Assembly (NCBI RefSeq): GCF_011038975.1
Contig: NZ_JAAKEC010000011.1
Location: forward strand, 1 to 64,000
Direction of reading: 5' to 3'
Origin: Adlercreutzia sp. ZJ176
GTDB taxonomy: Bacteria > Actinomycetota > Coriobacteriia > Coriobacteriales > Eggerthellaceae
Length of the DNA: 64,000 nucleotides
The notes under the pieces were generated by a model that was given only the letters and a program-made list of their open reading frames with translations, had not been told where the DNA came from and searched no databases. Both the position numbers and the translations under genes were made by a program. Positions 8,379 through 17,369 of the stretch are shown piece by piece (the first letter of the stretch is position 1; each line of letters starts with the position of its first letter).

Positions 8379-9680
8379 CTACTGCCGAGCAGAATTTGTC
8401 TTTTGACTCAGAAGAACATGTTCCAGCTGCTTAAAACCGCTAGTCGTTTTCAGCGTTGATCTAATGTCTAATATCCGAGCAACAAGCTGCTCGTGAACCT
8501 TGGTCGATTCCCCCTGAAGCTCAACGAGTTTGCCGGGCAGCTTCTCATCAGCTTCGGTTAACGGGAGCGCCCAGCGATCCGATCCGTAAACGAACTCGCA
8601 CATCCCCTGCGCCTTCTGGCTGTAGGAGAGCAAGATGGTCGGAACGCCCTCGCACATGGCGTTCACGGCGCAGTGCATGCGCGCGGCAACCACGAGGCAA
8701 CACCGACGCAGCTGACGTTTAGCATCCAAAAAACCAGTGGGCTCAATCACTTTGGCACGCCCACGGTGAAAGTCATCCATGGCGTTGTATACTCTCCTCA
8801 GGAACACAGAATCATTGTCACCCGGATTGGGAGACAGTACGTGCGGAACTAGCAACGCAGGCATACTCACCTGATCCATAAGGCACTGCACCAACATCGC
8901 TAACCGCAAGATGTCAGCATCTGACACGGCTCCATTAATCTCTCGCAAGGACAGTGGACTTAAATTCACGCCCAAGTACTCGGCGTGCACCCAGCCATTA
9001 CCTGCGCCCTCATCTTCTACAAAGAAAGCAGGATCGGGTAAAAGGCACACATTATTGGAGACACCTATTGATTCCAAATAAGTCATGCTGCGCCTCTCAC
9101 GACAACATATGAGATCCACATCGCATAAGTGATTCGAATAGTAGTTTACAGCCGGCATCCAGTCTCCAAAAGGGCCCACGGAAGCACCGACCACCATCTC
9201 GGAGATGCCACGTTCCTGTGCCAACTCCCCTATACGTACAAGCTTATTGAAATACGGATAGCGACGCCGTAATCGCAAATAAGCCGGGATGGTGTAAATG
9301 TCACCCCCGATAGACACAAGCACGTCCGTACCGTCCAGCACGACCCCGTAGTTCTCACGTGTCGAGTCGAAAGGAATGCATAGCGTCCTAGCCACTCTAT
9401 TGAGCACACGCAGCAGCATACTCCTGCGTCCAGCTCTTAGCTGCACCACTTCAATGCCTAGGTCAGCAACTTGTCGCACGTCATCCCGCGCTCTAGGCGA
9501 AAAGTATCTCACCCTCGCATTGGGGTAAACTTCGCGCAACATACGAGTTGTTCCTCGCACAATAGCCTCACACCCGTAGTTGTACAGACCCCCTATGCCG
9601 TAAAGAGAGAATACAGGTTGTTCCGGCCTAACGGCGGCGCTCTCAAATAATTTGTGAGTAGTTTTCCTGTCTTGGGGCAT
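8379..9680 (-). CDS. polysaccharide pyruvyl transferase family protein
   Basis: A 433-residue member of the CsaB-like PS_pyruv_trans family, which add a pyruvate ketal to a hexose or hexosamine of surface polymers using phosphoenolpyruvate. [19 protein letters not shown] at the N-terminus is the family's GNxGxE-like entry motif. [20 protein letters not shown] near residue 350 is the conserved C-terminal block with Arg-x-His. Start chosen at ATG 9680, 7 bases after a GAGG motif; a GTG at 9686 overlaps it. The neighbouring Fe-S/F420-like gene is its usual companion. Confidence 0.85.
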   Translation of the reverse strand: MPQDRKTTHKLFESAAVRPEQPVFSLYGIGGLYNYGCEAIVRGTTRMLREVYPNARVRYFSPRARDDVRQVADLGIEVVQLRAGRRSMLLRVLNRVARTLCIPFDSTRENYGVVLDGTDVLVSIGGDIYTIPAYLRLRRRYPYFNKLVRIGELAQERGISEMVVGASVGPFGDWMPAVNYYSNHLCDVDLICCRERRSMTYLESIGVSNNVCLLPDPAFFVEDEGAGNGWVHAEYLGVNLSPLSLREINGAVSDADILRLAMLVQCLMDQVSMPALLVPHVLSPNPGDNDSVFLRRVYNAMDDFHRGRAKVIEPTGFLDAKRQLRRCCLVVAARMHCAVNAMCEGVPTILLSYSQKAQGMCEFVYGSDRWALPLTEADEKLPGKLVELQGESTKVHEQLVARILDIRSTLKTTSGFKQLEHVLLSQKTNSARQ

Positions 9681-9686
9681 TTGCAC

Positions 9687-9759
9687 ACCTCAGCTCTCTA
9701 TAAAATGAGGCCACCTATATGCGGCCCCTATAAAATATATAGTATTAAATATGGTTTTG
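9687..9759. other. AT-rich gap inside the glycan operon
   Basis: A 73-bp spacer rich in A and T (CTATAAAATATATAG at about 9729-9743) between two minus-strand genes. On the minus strand it could hold a weak internal promoter, but no good hexamer pair is seen. Confidence 0.3.
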
Positions 9760-10929
9760 TTATCTTTTACGCTCAGCAAGCCGTGCCTCAACCGTCTTCA
9801 AGATATCGCCCATAAGGGCAAACATGTCAACAGAATCGTAATAAGCCCTGGAGGCAGCAGACATCGTTAAATAATTAGAGTCAATGGCTGAAATAGCTTG
9901 CGCTATCGCTTTGGCGTCAAAGGATGATACAGTCTTTCCGCAGCCCCATATGTCAAAGATATAATTGAGGTTCGGGTTTGCGTTTGAGAGCATAGGAATA
10001 CCAAATTTGGCATATTCAAACGTCTTGTTAGGGGCGCAAAATAGAGGATTGAGCGGCGAGAGGTGTCCCCTGAAGGGAAAATAGGAGAGGACACCTATAT
10101 AGGCGTTACTCGTAACCTCAAGGTGCCTCGGTGCTTGAACGTAGGGAATATGAATGTATCGATCACTTACTTGATTCTCAAGAGGGTCTTCTATACCCAT
10201 TGTCGCAAAAACGAATTCGCCACCGAGAAGCTCCACTGCTTCTAAGTAGGGCTTCAAGGGGCGCTCTCGGTGTGTGATGCCCTGATAAAGTACTATCTTT
10301 TGACCCGCAACAGCATCCATAACGGAACGGGCAGCGTAGTCACTTATGGCCTGGGACCTCTCCAAAGAACCGTTGTCAACAGGTTTGTTGGGAAGCACAA
10401 GGGGTAAATCTTTGAGGTTCCACCATGCCTGCGTGATATGAGCACGGGTACGCTCGGGCACAATAACAGCCAAGGACGAGTTACCTATGGCCTCGGCGTC
10501 CATTGCGGGAAATCTATGTCCAAGCCGATAACTCAAGCATTCTGCCAACTCCATGACGTGAAAAACGTAGTTCCGGCGAAGGATCTCTCGACCAAGAAAC
10601 TTCATAGAGAGGTCAGCGGATACCCAAATAAGCGTGGTTTTGGACGAATAGCTTGCATCAATGAGCCGCCAAAGCTCGCCCTTGAGACGGACGACATCCA
10701 ATAATTTGGATACGATAGGCTCTTTGCCAGAGTAAGGCGAAGAGAGCAGAGATATGCTTACCCCAGAGGGTAAAGATGCCGCATAGTCAGCTTCTGGGTG
10801 GTCTCTCGTCGAGATGAGACAGACATCAACACCGGCAGAGTCAAGTAATCTGGCCACATTCAAGACAGGGGGAAAGGCAATCACATCACCGATATGGACA
10901 ATTATTACGTTTGTTATAGAGCGACTCAA
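9760..10929 (-). CDS. glycosyltransferase, GT-B fold
   Basis: A 389-residue protein that looks like a GT4-type retaining glycosyltransferase: an N-terminal Rossmann-like half beginning VIIVHIGDVIAFPPVLNVAR, and a C-terminal half with IVLYQGITHRERPLKPYLEA, then NKTFEYAKFGIPML near residue 315, which corresponds to the E-x7-E region binding the nucleotide sugar. The start is TTG at 10929, supported by GAGGAGG 8 bases upstream. The sugar is unknown. Codon use is AT-rich like its cassette neighbours. Confidence 0.75.
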   Translation of the reverse strand: MSRSITNVIIVHIGDVIAFPPVLNVARLLDSAGVDVCLISTRDHPEADYAASLPSGVSISLLSSPYSGKEPIVSKLLDVVRLKGELWRLIDASYSSKTTLIWVSADLSMKFLGREILRRNYVFHVMELAECLSYRLGHRFPAMDAEAIGNSSLAVIVPERTRAHITQAWWNLKDLPLVLPNKPVDNGSLERSQAISDYAARSVMDAVAGQKIVLYQGITHRERPLKPYLEAVELLGGEFVFATMGIEDPLENQVSDRYIHIPYVQAPRHLEVTSNAYIGVLSYFPFRGHLSPLNPLFCAPNKTFEYAKFGIPMLSNANPNLNYIFDIWGCGKTVSSFDAKAIAQAISAIDSNYLTMSAASRAYYDSVDMFALMGDILKTVEARLAERKR

Positions 10930-11015
10930 GAGCGTTCCTCCTCGTTACATTGAGACATATCGATGGCCTTTCCATCCGTAGCCAGGGCGGATCCCCATAA
11001 CAAGCCAAACCCCCT

Positions 11016-12212
11016 TTACAGAGCGCCCTGTTTATCTCGCATCAAAACACTTGCCTCGGAGGCGGTATTTCCCATGGCAACGAAAAGCCAGAGCATTAGC
11101 GCAACGTTGACGGTGTTTTGAATCATCGTTACCTCAAAGCAACCAAGAACGAGAAGCATGATAAGAGAGCAAAAGGCAACTCGTTTGACTTTCGACTCCT
11201 TGCCATCGGAGAACACAAGGGACCATAATCGAGCCAGAATACCTACGAAAAGAGCAAACCCTACTATCCCTCCCTGAAACAGTATGGTCAGATATGTGTT
11301 ATGAAAAGACAGGCCGACTCCATCAGTTCCATTGATGACGCCAACGGAAACACGAGAATTAAGTCCATTTCCCAGCACAGGGTTCTCGCTGATTGCGGAA
11401 AACACCTGATCCCAGATGATATTTCTCCCTGAGAAGAAATTCGAACCGAAATAGTCTCGGGAAAACTGATTTATTTCATATCCTAAAACTGTACCGTACA
11501 ACGAAACGTACACAAGAGGCACCGCAATTGAAAAGAAAATGATTGAACAGAATACTCCCCAACAAACCAGTCGACGGCGGATTAGAAAGCCATAGCCCCA
11601 ATAGGCAAGCAAACCAGCTGCACAACATATTGCAGAGGCCCTATCTCCAATGAGAATAAATAGAACTACGAATGAGGCGCAAAGCACGAATCGTCTCTCG
11701 CACTCCAACAGCAGTACGCAAAATACCGCTAGAAGTGTTTTGTAGATTGTCATACTAAATACAGATTCAAACATTCTTATATGCGCATCACCACCTCCTG
11801 CAACGACAATTGCAAGAACAAATGGAGAAAGAAGCAAGCATAAAGCTAGTAACCATTTCCTAAAAGAACGAACGATAACGCTCTCGTAACCAACGGCGAC
11901 CATCCCTAGCAAAAACAAGTACGCCACGATTTCCACTGCAAAAGTCCGTATCGCAAGACCGCTTGGGTCCTTCGCAAGTTCAAAAAGGTTCCAGAGGCAA
12001 GTCCCAATTACGAGAAACAGAAGAATTGAATCGAGCTTCTTTCCCGTTCGAATGAGATACCCATAAACCATTAGCACACAAGCAATTAGACAAGCGTAAC
12101 CTAAGGCAACGAAAACCATATTGTCAAACAGATACACTAGACCCAGCGTCAAGGCACCTGGAATCGCACTCAGATACAGTGTTTTCTCTTCGTTTCTAGC
12201 TATTTTTCCCAT
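11016..12212 (-). CDS. wzy: Wzy/O-antigen ligase-like polymerase
   Basis: A roughly 398-residue membrane protein with about ten to twelve hydrophobic segments. It includes a charged extracytoplasmic stretch, FFSGRNIIWDQVFSAISENP, and then GNGLNSRVSVGVIN and FHNTYLTILFQGGIVGFALF, the pattern of the Wzy_C/O-antigen polymerase family. It would polymerise flipped repeat units outside the membrane. The start is uncertain: 12212 follows AGAGAG and overlaps the preceding gene by 17 bp; 12242 is the alternative. Low sequence conservation is normal for Wzy. Confidence 0.75.
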   Translation of the reverse strand: MGKIARNEEKTLYLSAIPGALTLGLVYLFDNMVFVALGYACLIACVLMVYGYLIRTGKKLDSILLFLVIGTCLWNLFELAKDPSGLAIRTFAVEIVAYLFLLGMVAVGYESVIVRSFRKWLLALCLLLSPFVLAIVVAGGGDAHIRMFESVFSMTIYKTLLAVFCVLLLECERRFVLCASFVVLFILIGDRASAICCAAGLLAYWGYGFLIRRRLVCWGVFCSIIFFSIAVPLVYVSLYGTVLGYEINQFSRDYFGSNFFSGRNIIWDQVFSAISENPVLGNGLNSRVSVGVINGTDGVGLSFHNTYLTILFQGGIVGFALFVGILARLWSLVFSDGKESKVKRVAFCSLIMLLVLGCFEVTMIQNTVNVALMLWLFVAMGNTASEASVLMRDKQGAL

Positions 12213-13302
12213 TCGCAAGCTCTCTAAGCAAGGAAATCTCAACTTTAACGGTATTCTCTTCAGAAAATGTGAGGTTCTTATCCGTGCTCATTTCGACAGC
12301 TTCACAAAGCGCTCTACCTTTTCTCAAGTTTAATGCCAAGCTGTCTGTGTCTAAAAGTAAAACGTTAGAGAACGATGAGAGCATCTCGCGACATATCTCG
12401 ATATCGGAGGTGATAACTGGAATGCCGTAAGTAGCTAGCTCGCATGCCATGACACCCTGTGTATCCTGCCTCGTCGGCATCAATGCAAATCTAGATCTGT
12501 TAACATACTTGAGCATTTCCTCATGTGAAAGAGTCCTGTCAATTAAAGTCATGTTTTTCGGGAGTTCGTTATATTTGAAATAGTCTCCTTTTCCAATCAG
12601 CAAGAATTTCATGTTCTGATTGAGAACTGCAGCCTCTACTACAACGTCAATGCAGTACTTTGGCGAATCAAAACTTGAACGTATGGTTATAAAATCAAAT
12701 TCCTTGTCACATTTCTCGTCATATGAGTACGTCAGAAAGACCTTACCTATCCCATTGGGAATAACACGAATATCCAGTCCTTTGGCATCCGCACCGCGAA
12801 GCACGTACTTACAAAACGAATTGAGCATCCACTGGCTAACCATTACACAAGTAGTTTTATCTGCGTAATCGGAAATAAATCTCCGCCAACACTTCAATTT
12901 GAATAGATCATAGACATCCTGAACGGTTATGCGCCTCAGCCGATTCCTCGCGAAGGGAAACTCGGGAGGATAGCAATCATTTATGCGAAGAAATTCGTGG
13001 CCGTGTCCAAAAAGCACAAGGTGAGATATTTCATCAATATATCGTCGCAGTAGACGAAAATGCTTCCGTATATTAGGTGCATGAGCTATCACAATATCAA
13101 ATGTTTGAATAAGGTCACTGGTTACATTTCGTTCAGGAATCACATCTATCCCATCAATCCTGTACTCATTTTTGGCAGAGAAATTGAGTACAGTAACCTG
13201 AATTCCATGGTCTCTGTAAGTGACATTGCGCACATGTACATACATGAGACTTTTTCCGCCAGCCGGATCAGGATATGTGGTTGCCAGAACGAGTACCCTC
13301 AT
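12196..13302 (-). CDS. glycosyltransferase family 4
   Basis: GT-B glycosyltransferase of about 368 residues. The N-terminus MRVLVLATTYPDPAGG is typical of GT4, with an N-terminal acceptor-binding half and a C-terminal donor half containing FLLIGKGDY, then MPTRQDTQGVMACELATYGI, where the Glu-x7-Glu motif is partly replaced (QGVMACELATYGIPVI). It probably extends the lipid-linked repeat unit. An ATG 9 bases further out (13311) is possible; neither start has a strong ribosome site. Strongly AT-rich for this genome. Confidence 0.82.
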   Translation of the reverse strand: MRVLVLATTYPDPAGGKSLMYVHVRNVTYRDHGIQVTVLNFSAKNEYRIDGIDVIPERNVTSDLIQTFDIVIAHAPNIRKHFRLLRRYIDEISHLVLFGHGHEFLRINDCYPPEFPFARNRLRRITVQDVYDLFKLKCWRRFISDYADKTTCVMVSQWMLNSFCKYVLRGADAKGLDIRVIPNGIGKVFLTYSYDEKCDKEFDFITIRSSFDSPKYCIDVVVEAAVLNQNMKFLLIGKGDYFKYNELPKNMTLIDRTLSHEEMLKYVNRSRFALMPTRQDTQGVMACELATYGIPVITSDIEICREMLSSFSNVLLLDTDSLALNLRKGRALCEAVEMSTDKNLTFSEENTVKVEISLLRELANGKNS

Positions 13303-13315
13303 TGATAACATAAAC

Positions 13316-14533
13316 TCACAGCTTCCAGACGTTCTCGCCGTCGCCCATGACGTCGCGCGGGTCTACCAAGACGCAATCGCCGAACGCCTCGGGCCTTCCC
13401 TTCACCTGACTGTGGCCGACCATGACGATCACCATCTCCAGGCCGTCCAGGAACTCCTCCATGGAGTGCACCTGGTTCGGGACCTCGTCGCGCTCGACCC
13501 AGGGATCGTAGACCTTGACGGCATGCCCGCAGAGGTGCTCCTCCATGGACTCCAGCATCTGGAGCGTCGGAGACTCGCGCACGTCGTCCACGTCCTCCTT
13601 GTAGGTTAGCCCATAGATCCCGACCTTCGAGGGGTCGGTTATGCCGTTCTCTGCCATGGCCTCATGTGCGCGGCGCAGGACGTAATCGGGCATGGAGGCG
13701 TTGGTCTGGAGCGCCAGGCGGATGAGGCTCGCAGTCTCGGGGTAGTCGCCCACGAGGAACCAGGGGTCCACTGGGATGCAGTGGCCGCCAACGCCAGGGC
13801 CTGGCTGGAGAATGTTGACGCGCGGATGCTTGTTGGCAATCCGTATCACCTCATGCACGTCCATGCCTCCCACGCGGCATACCTTCGCCAGCTCGTTGGC
13901 GAAGGCAATGTTGACGGCGCGGAAGGTGTTCTCCACCACCTTGGTCATCTCAGCGGTGCGGATGTCGGTGACGGCGATCTCGCCCTGGCAGAAGCTGGCG
14001 TACAGCTCGGCCACGCGCCCGCCCACCTCAGGGTCATCAGCGCCGATGGTTCGGTTGTTGTGCAGCAGCTCGTGGACCATGTTGCCGGGGATGATGCGCT
14101 CGGGGGCGTGGACGAGCGCCACGTCCCCGCGGCCCGCCTCGATCAAGAGAGGACGCACGAAACGATCTATCGTACCCGGGGAGATTGTGGATTCGACCAC
14201 CATTACTGCGTTCTCGGGAGCTACCTCCAGAACCGTCCTGCAAGCGGCGACCACATAGCCAGGGTCGATCTTCTTGCTGACCTTGTCGTAGGGGGTGGGC
14301 ACCGAAACGATATACGTGTCGCACACCGGATACTCGGTAGTGAATCTGATACCAGCCTTGAGCGCCTCGGCGAACAGCTCGTCCAGGCCCTCCTCCTTAA
14401 AGGTGGTGCGACCGGCATTGAGCGTTGCCACGAGTTCCTCGTTGTAGTCCGTACCCACCACCTCGACGCCGTGAGAGGCCATCATAAGGGCAGTGGGCAG
14501 CCCGATGTAGCCAAGACCGATTACATTAACCAT
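13316..14533 (-). CDS. wecC: UDP-N-acetyl-D-mannosamine dehydrogenase
   Basis: Oxidises UDP-ManNAc twice to UDP-ManNAcA with NAD. The N-terminus VNVIGLGYIGLPTALMMA is the Rossmann loop; ESTISPGTIDRF and the active-site stretch GPGVGGHCIPVDPWF with the catalytic Cys near residue 255 are clear, and a C-terminal UDP-binding domain holds GLTYKEDVDDVRESP. About 405 residues, the usual size. I choose ATG 14533 because GGAAGGA lies 9 bases upstream; ATGs at 14551 and 14542 lack a ribosome site. With wecB at 1005 it indicates ManNAcA in the glycan. The gene is GC-rich, unlike the cassette genes that follow it. Confidence 0.93.
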   Translation of the reverse strand: MVNVIGLGYIGLPTALMMASHGVEVVGTDYNEELVATLNAGRTTFKEEGLDELFAEALKAGIRFTTEYPVCDTYIVSVPTPYDKVSKKIDPGYVVAACRTVLEVAPENAVMVVESTISPGTIDRFVRPLLIEAGRGDVALVHAPERIIPGNMVHELLHNNRTIGADDPEVGGRVAELYASFCQGEIAVTDIRTAEMTKVVENTFRAVNIAFANELAKVCRVGGMDVHEVIRIANKHPRVNILQPGPGVGGHCIPVDPWFLVGDYPETASLIRLALQTNASMPDYVLRRAHEAMAENGITDPSKVGIYGLTYKEDVDDVRESPTLQMLESMEEHLCGHAVKVYDPWVERDEVPNQVHSMEEFLDGLEMVIVMVGHSQVKGRPEAFGDCVLVDPRDVMGDGENVWKL

Positions 14534-14720
14534 CGTCTTCATTCCTTCCATTTATGGATATGCGATATGAGATCAACCTGTCGTGGCCCGTCAGGACGAT
14601 TGACTGCGCAGCATCACAGACAAAACCGAGCCAGTCGGAATATCGAGATCGTTTAGCTTTCCTGGTTGTGAAGTTGTGTCTCATAACTTCCGTATTGTTC
14701 GAAGGTTGAGCAGGGCCTTG

Positions 14721-15899
14721 CTAAGCATGCCGCGCCGCCAACCTCCCGACCTCCTGCGCGAACGTCTCCGCGAACCGCTGGCGCGAGTGGTTCGCGACCA
14801 CCCACGCCGAAGCGGCAGCCCTCTCCTCGTCTGAGAACCGGCGCCCCATCAGCCGATCGAAGGCAGCCAGCAGCGCGGCGGGATCCTCTGGCGCAGCGTG
14901 CACGCCGAGCCCGCATTCGTCCAGCAGGTCAGCCGCGTCACCCTCGGCGGCGAGCAGCACCGGGCACGAGCACCCGAGCGCCTCGTACATCTTGGTGGGG
15001 ATGCTGTCTCGCAGGCGAGAGCTCACCAGTGGAACATAGGCAAGCGTCGCATGGCGCAGCACAGTGAAAACACTTCTCTCATCAACGGCTCCGCAGAACT
15101 CCACGTTGGAAAGGCCCTCGACAAGAACCCTCTCCCTAAGCTTCGCCTCATCCGCTCCCTTCCCGAAGATCAAGAATCGCACGCCCGAACGTGTCTTCGC
15201 GATGTCCAGTAGCGTGCCGAGCCCTTGAGCGAGGCCGATGTTGCCCACATAGGCGCACACCGGGCCGTCATCAAGGCGCAGGCGCTCCACGAGAGAGGGA
15301 TCGTCTTCGTTCTCCAGGAACGACTCGTCGATCCCGTTAGGGACGAGGACCACCCGGGCGTTCGGCACCCGGGCGTTCAACTTCTCGACCTTGCCAGGAG
15401 AAACAGAAGTCACGAGGTCGGCAGCGGCGTACGCCTTTCGGGCGACGCGCTCGAAGAAACGACCGTAGAGGCTGCCCGGCACGAAGCTGCCCATCTCATA
15501 AGCCACGTCCGGCCATATATCCCGAACGTCCAGAACGAGCTTCGCCCGCTTCCTCTTGGCTATCCACACAGCGGAGGATGCGAACAGGAGCGGTGGCAGC
15601 GTGCAGACAACGGCGTCGAAGCCCCCGAGTCCATCAGCAGCCCTCACCGCCTCTCGCGCCCCGCCGAAGTTGTTGCGAAGACGGTTCACGAGTGTCTTCT
15701 CCACGAGGGGAAAGGTCTCGAAGAACGTAACGTATTCCGGAGGCGTGTAGCCCTCGGGCGCACCGATCAGGCTGTCACTCGACGCGAGTACGCGCACATC
15801 GTGGCCAGCGCCGCGCAAGACGTTCGCGAACACCACGCTGCGGTTGGCGCACGCCGTCCTGGCAGGACGATAGGTATCCGCGAGGTAGAGGATCCTCAT
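14721..15899 (-). CDS. WbuB-like glycosyltransferase (GT4)
   Basis: A 392-residue GT4 enzyme whose N-terminus MRILYLADTYRPARTACANR and middle (LVLDVRDIWPDVAYEMG) match the WbuB-type family, which adds an amino-deoxyhexose such as FucNAc to an undecaprenyl-linked sugar. The C-terminal half has AYVGNIGLAQGLGTLLDIA and then PTKMYEALGCSCPVLL, the nucleotide-sugar site. It overlaps the sugar transferase stop by 4 bp, so it probably acts second in repeat-unit assembly. The exact donor is inference. Confidence 0.85.
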   Translation of the reverse strand: MRILYLADTYRPARTACANRSVVFANVLRGAGHDVRVLASSDSLIGAPEGYTPPEYVTFFETFPLVEKTLVNRLRNNFGGAREAVRAADGLGGFDAVVCTLPPLLFASSAVWIAKRKRAKLVLDVRDIWPDVAYEMGSFVPGSLYGRFFERVARKAYAAADLVTSVSPGKVEKLNARVPNARVVLVPNGIDESFLENEDDPSLVERLRLDDGPVCAYVGNIGLAQGLGTLLDIAKTRSGVRFLIFGKGADEAKLRERVLVEGLSNVEFCGAVDERSVFTVLRHATLAYVPLVSSRLRDSIPTKMYEALGCSCPVLLAAEGDAADLLDECGLGVHAAPEDPAALLAAFDRLMGRRFSDEERAAASAWVVANHSRQRFAETFAQEVGRLAARHA

Positions 15900-16771
15900 C
15901 GCGCCCCCTCGTGGGTAAAGAGCACGCGTATTGTCTTCCAGATGATCGACCAGTCCATCACAATCGACCGGTGCTTGACGTACTCCAGGTCGTAGAGCGC
16001 CTTCTCCTCGGGGATGAGGTCGTAACCGCCGTTCACCTGGGCCAGGCCCGTGATGCCGGGCTTGACTACCATGCGCTGGGAGAAGCCGCGGATATACTTC
16101 TCGAACTCATCGTAGAACACCTTGCGCTCGGGGCGCGGGCCTATGAGGGAGAGATCACCCTTCACCACCGACCAGAACTGGGGCAGCTCGTCCAGCCGGT
16201 TGGCCCTGATCTTCTTTCCTATGGGGGTGACGCGGGGGTCGTCTCCCTCGGCCCACTGTGCTCCGCGCTCCTCGGCGTCGACGTACATGCTGCGGAACTT
16301 GACGATGGTTATGGGCCTGCCGTTAAGGCCCAGGCGCTCCTGCCTGTAGAAGACGGGGCCAGGTGAGTCCCTCTTGATCTTGCAGGCGATGACGGCCATG
16401 GGGATGGCGCACACGACCAGCGCACAGGAGCAGCTCACTATGTCGAAGACGCGCTTAACGAAGCGGTACAGATGGCGCTTGGGCAGCTTGTCCGGGTCGA
16501 TTCTCTCGAGTTCGACCACCTTGGACGTGTCAACGAGCTTGGCGACCGTCTCGACTACGGCGGGGTCAACCTCGTCGTTGTAGTTGGCGCGGGGCAAGAT
16601 GCCTCCCGCATGCCGTCGCTCTGCAGTGCCAGAGTAGGCAACCCCACCGCCCCCGGTGACTAAACCAGCTTGGCCATCAAACCTATCATCAAAAGGTGGT
16701 TGTGCGATCTCGAAGCCGATGATCCCAGGCCGCTTGGCCGAGGCGGAGCTCCTTTCGTCAACGATCATCAT
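15896..16771 (-). CDS. polyprenyl-phosphate sugar-1-phosphate transferase
   Basis: Initiating enzyme of glycan assembly: transfers a sugar-1-phosphate to undecaprenyl phosphate. The catalytic WcaJ/RfbP domain begins at about residue 102 (YRFVKRVFDIVSCSCALVV, a membrane re-entrant helix). SPGPVFYRQERLGLNGRPI, KFRSMYVDAEE, RANRLDELPQFW and SLIGPRPER follow, with the catalytic Asp-Glu in the RxxRxDELPQ block. A roughly 100-residue N-terminal region of low conservation precedes it instead of the four-helix domain of large family members. It overlaps both neighbours by 4 bp. The upstream gene is a broken copy of the same family. Confidence 0.9.
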   Translation of the reverse strand: MMIVDERSSASAKRPGIIGFEIAQPPFDDRFDGQAGLVTGGGGVAYSGTAERRHAGGILPRANYNDEVDPAVVETVAKLVDTSKVVELERIDPDKLPKRHLYRFVKRVFDIVSCSCALVVCAIPMAVIACKIKRDSPGPVFYRQERLGLNGRPITIVKFRSMYVDAEERGAQWAEGDDPRVTPIGKKIRANRLDELPQFWSVVKGDLSLIGPRPERKVFYDEFEKYIRGFSQRMVVKPGITGLAQVNGGYDLIPEEKALYDLEYVKHRSIVMDWSIIWKTIRVLFTHEGAR

Positions 16772-17265
16772 ACAAACGCCGCAGCTGACGTGGTAGGCAC
16801 AACGAAGCCGCGTCCCTTTCTACCGAATGCGCATTTGGGTTTTCTCGAAACCAGCTTGTTTCCATTGCCTAGCTGGGCTTTCAGGGTGTTCAGCGAGCAA
16901 CTTCCGAAGCTGTGCCTAATTATGACTTGTTCGTCGCGCTCCTGCGCGTAGATCACGGGGCCCGGGGACTCCGACTTGACCTTGACCGCCATCGCGGCCA
17001 TGGGCAGGGCGAGCAAGGCGAGCGCCAGCCCGCACGCGCACACGTCGAACGCCCTCTTGACGAATCGGTACCCGAGCCCGCCCGCGACCTCGGGCTCCTC
17101 GAGCACCAGCACGTCGTCGCCAGGCAGGAGCCTCTCCAGCACGTCGGCGGGGATGCCCCTCTCGCGGAGAGCAGGCTCGTGCTTGCCGGCCGCGTCCACC
17201 GCGGCCGCGGCCCTGCGGGCCCCGGGCGTGACGTAAGCGTCCTCTAGCTGCGCATCAAAGCTCAC
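16768..17265 (-). pseudogene. truncated polyprenyl-phosphate sugar transferase
   Basis: About 165 codons. Residues 75-120 read FVKRAFDVCACGLALALLAL, then SPGPVIYAQER, the same membrane helix and first motif as the intact transferase downstream. After YAQERD the sequence turns into unrelated residues (HSFGSCSLNTLKAQLGNGNK onward) and stops; the catalytic blocks are missing. The junction lies near 16935. In another minus frame the foreign part reads QLRKLLAEHPESPARQW, which may be the remains of an inserted gene. The start is GTG 17265, with GGGGAGGG 7 bases upstream. Translation may be kept because it couples to the intact gene. Confidence 0.75.
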
Positions 17266-17287
17266 GCGCAGACCCTCCCCTCTCGCT

Positions 17288-17301
17288 GGGTCAATTGACC
17301 C
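17288..17301. promoter_or_regulatory. 14-bp perfect palindrome GGGTCAATTGACCC
   Basis: Lies in the 104-bp gap between the first NusG-like gene and the truncated sugar transferase, 22 bp from the latter's start. On the minus strand a consensus TTGACA lies at 17330-17335, but no -10 hexamer is correctly spaced. The palindrome could be a small operator for an internal promoter. Function is not shown by sequence. Confidence 0.35.
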
Positions 17302-17369
17302 AGTTTCACCAAGGAACACCTTGTCCGGTTGTCAACGCTTTTCTGCAATCTTGTCTTTCTCGTGCTTCG

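Noticed and set aside
14552-14720. Gene or insertion-sequence piece between wecC and the WbuB-like gene
   Set aside because: Only 169 bp, no frame with a ribosome site and no inverted ends; treated as a plain spacer.
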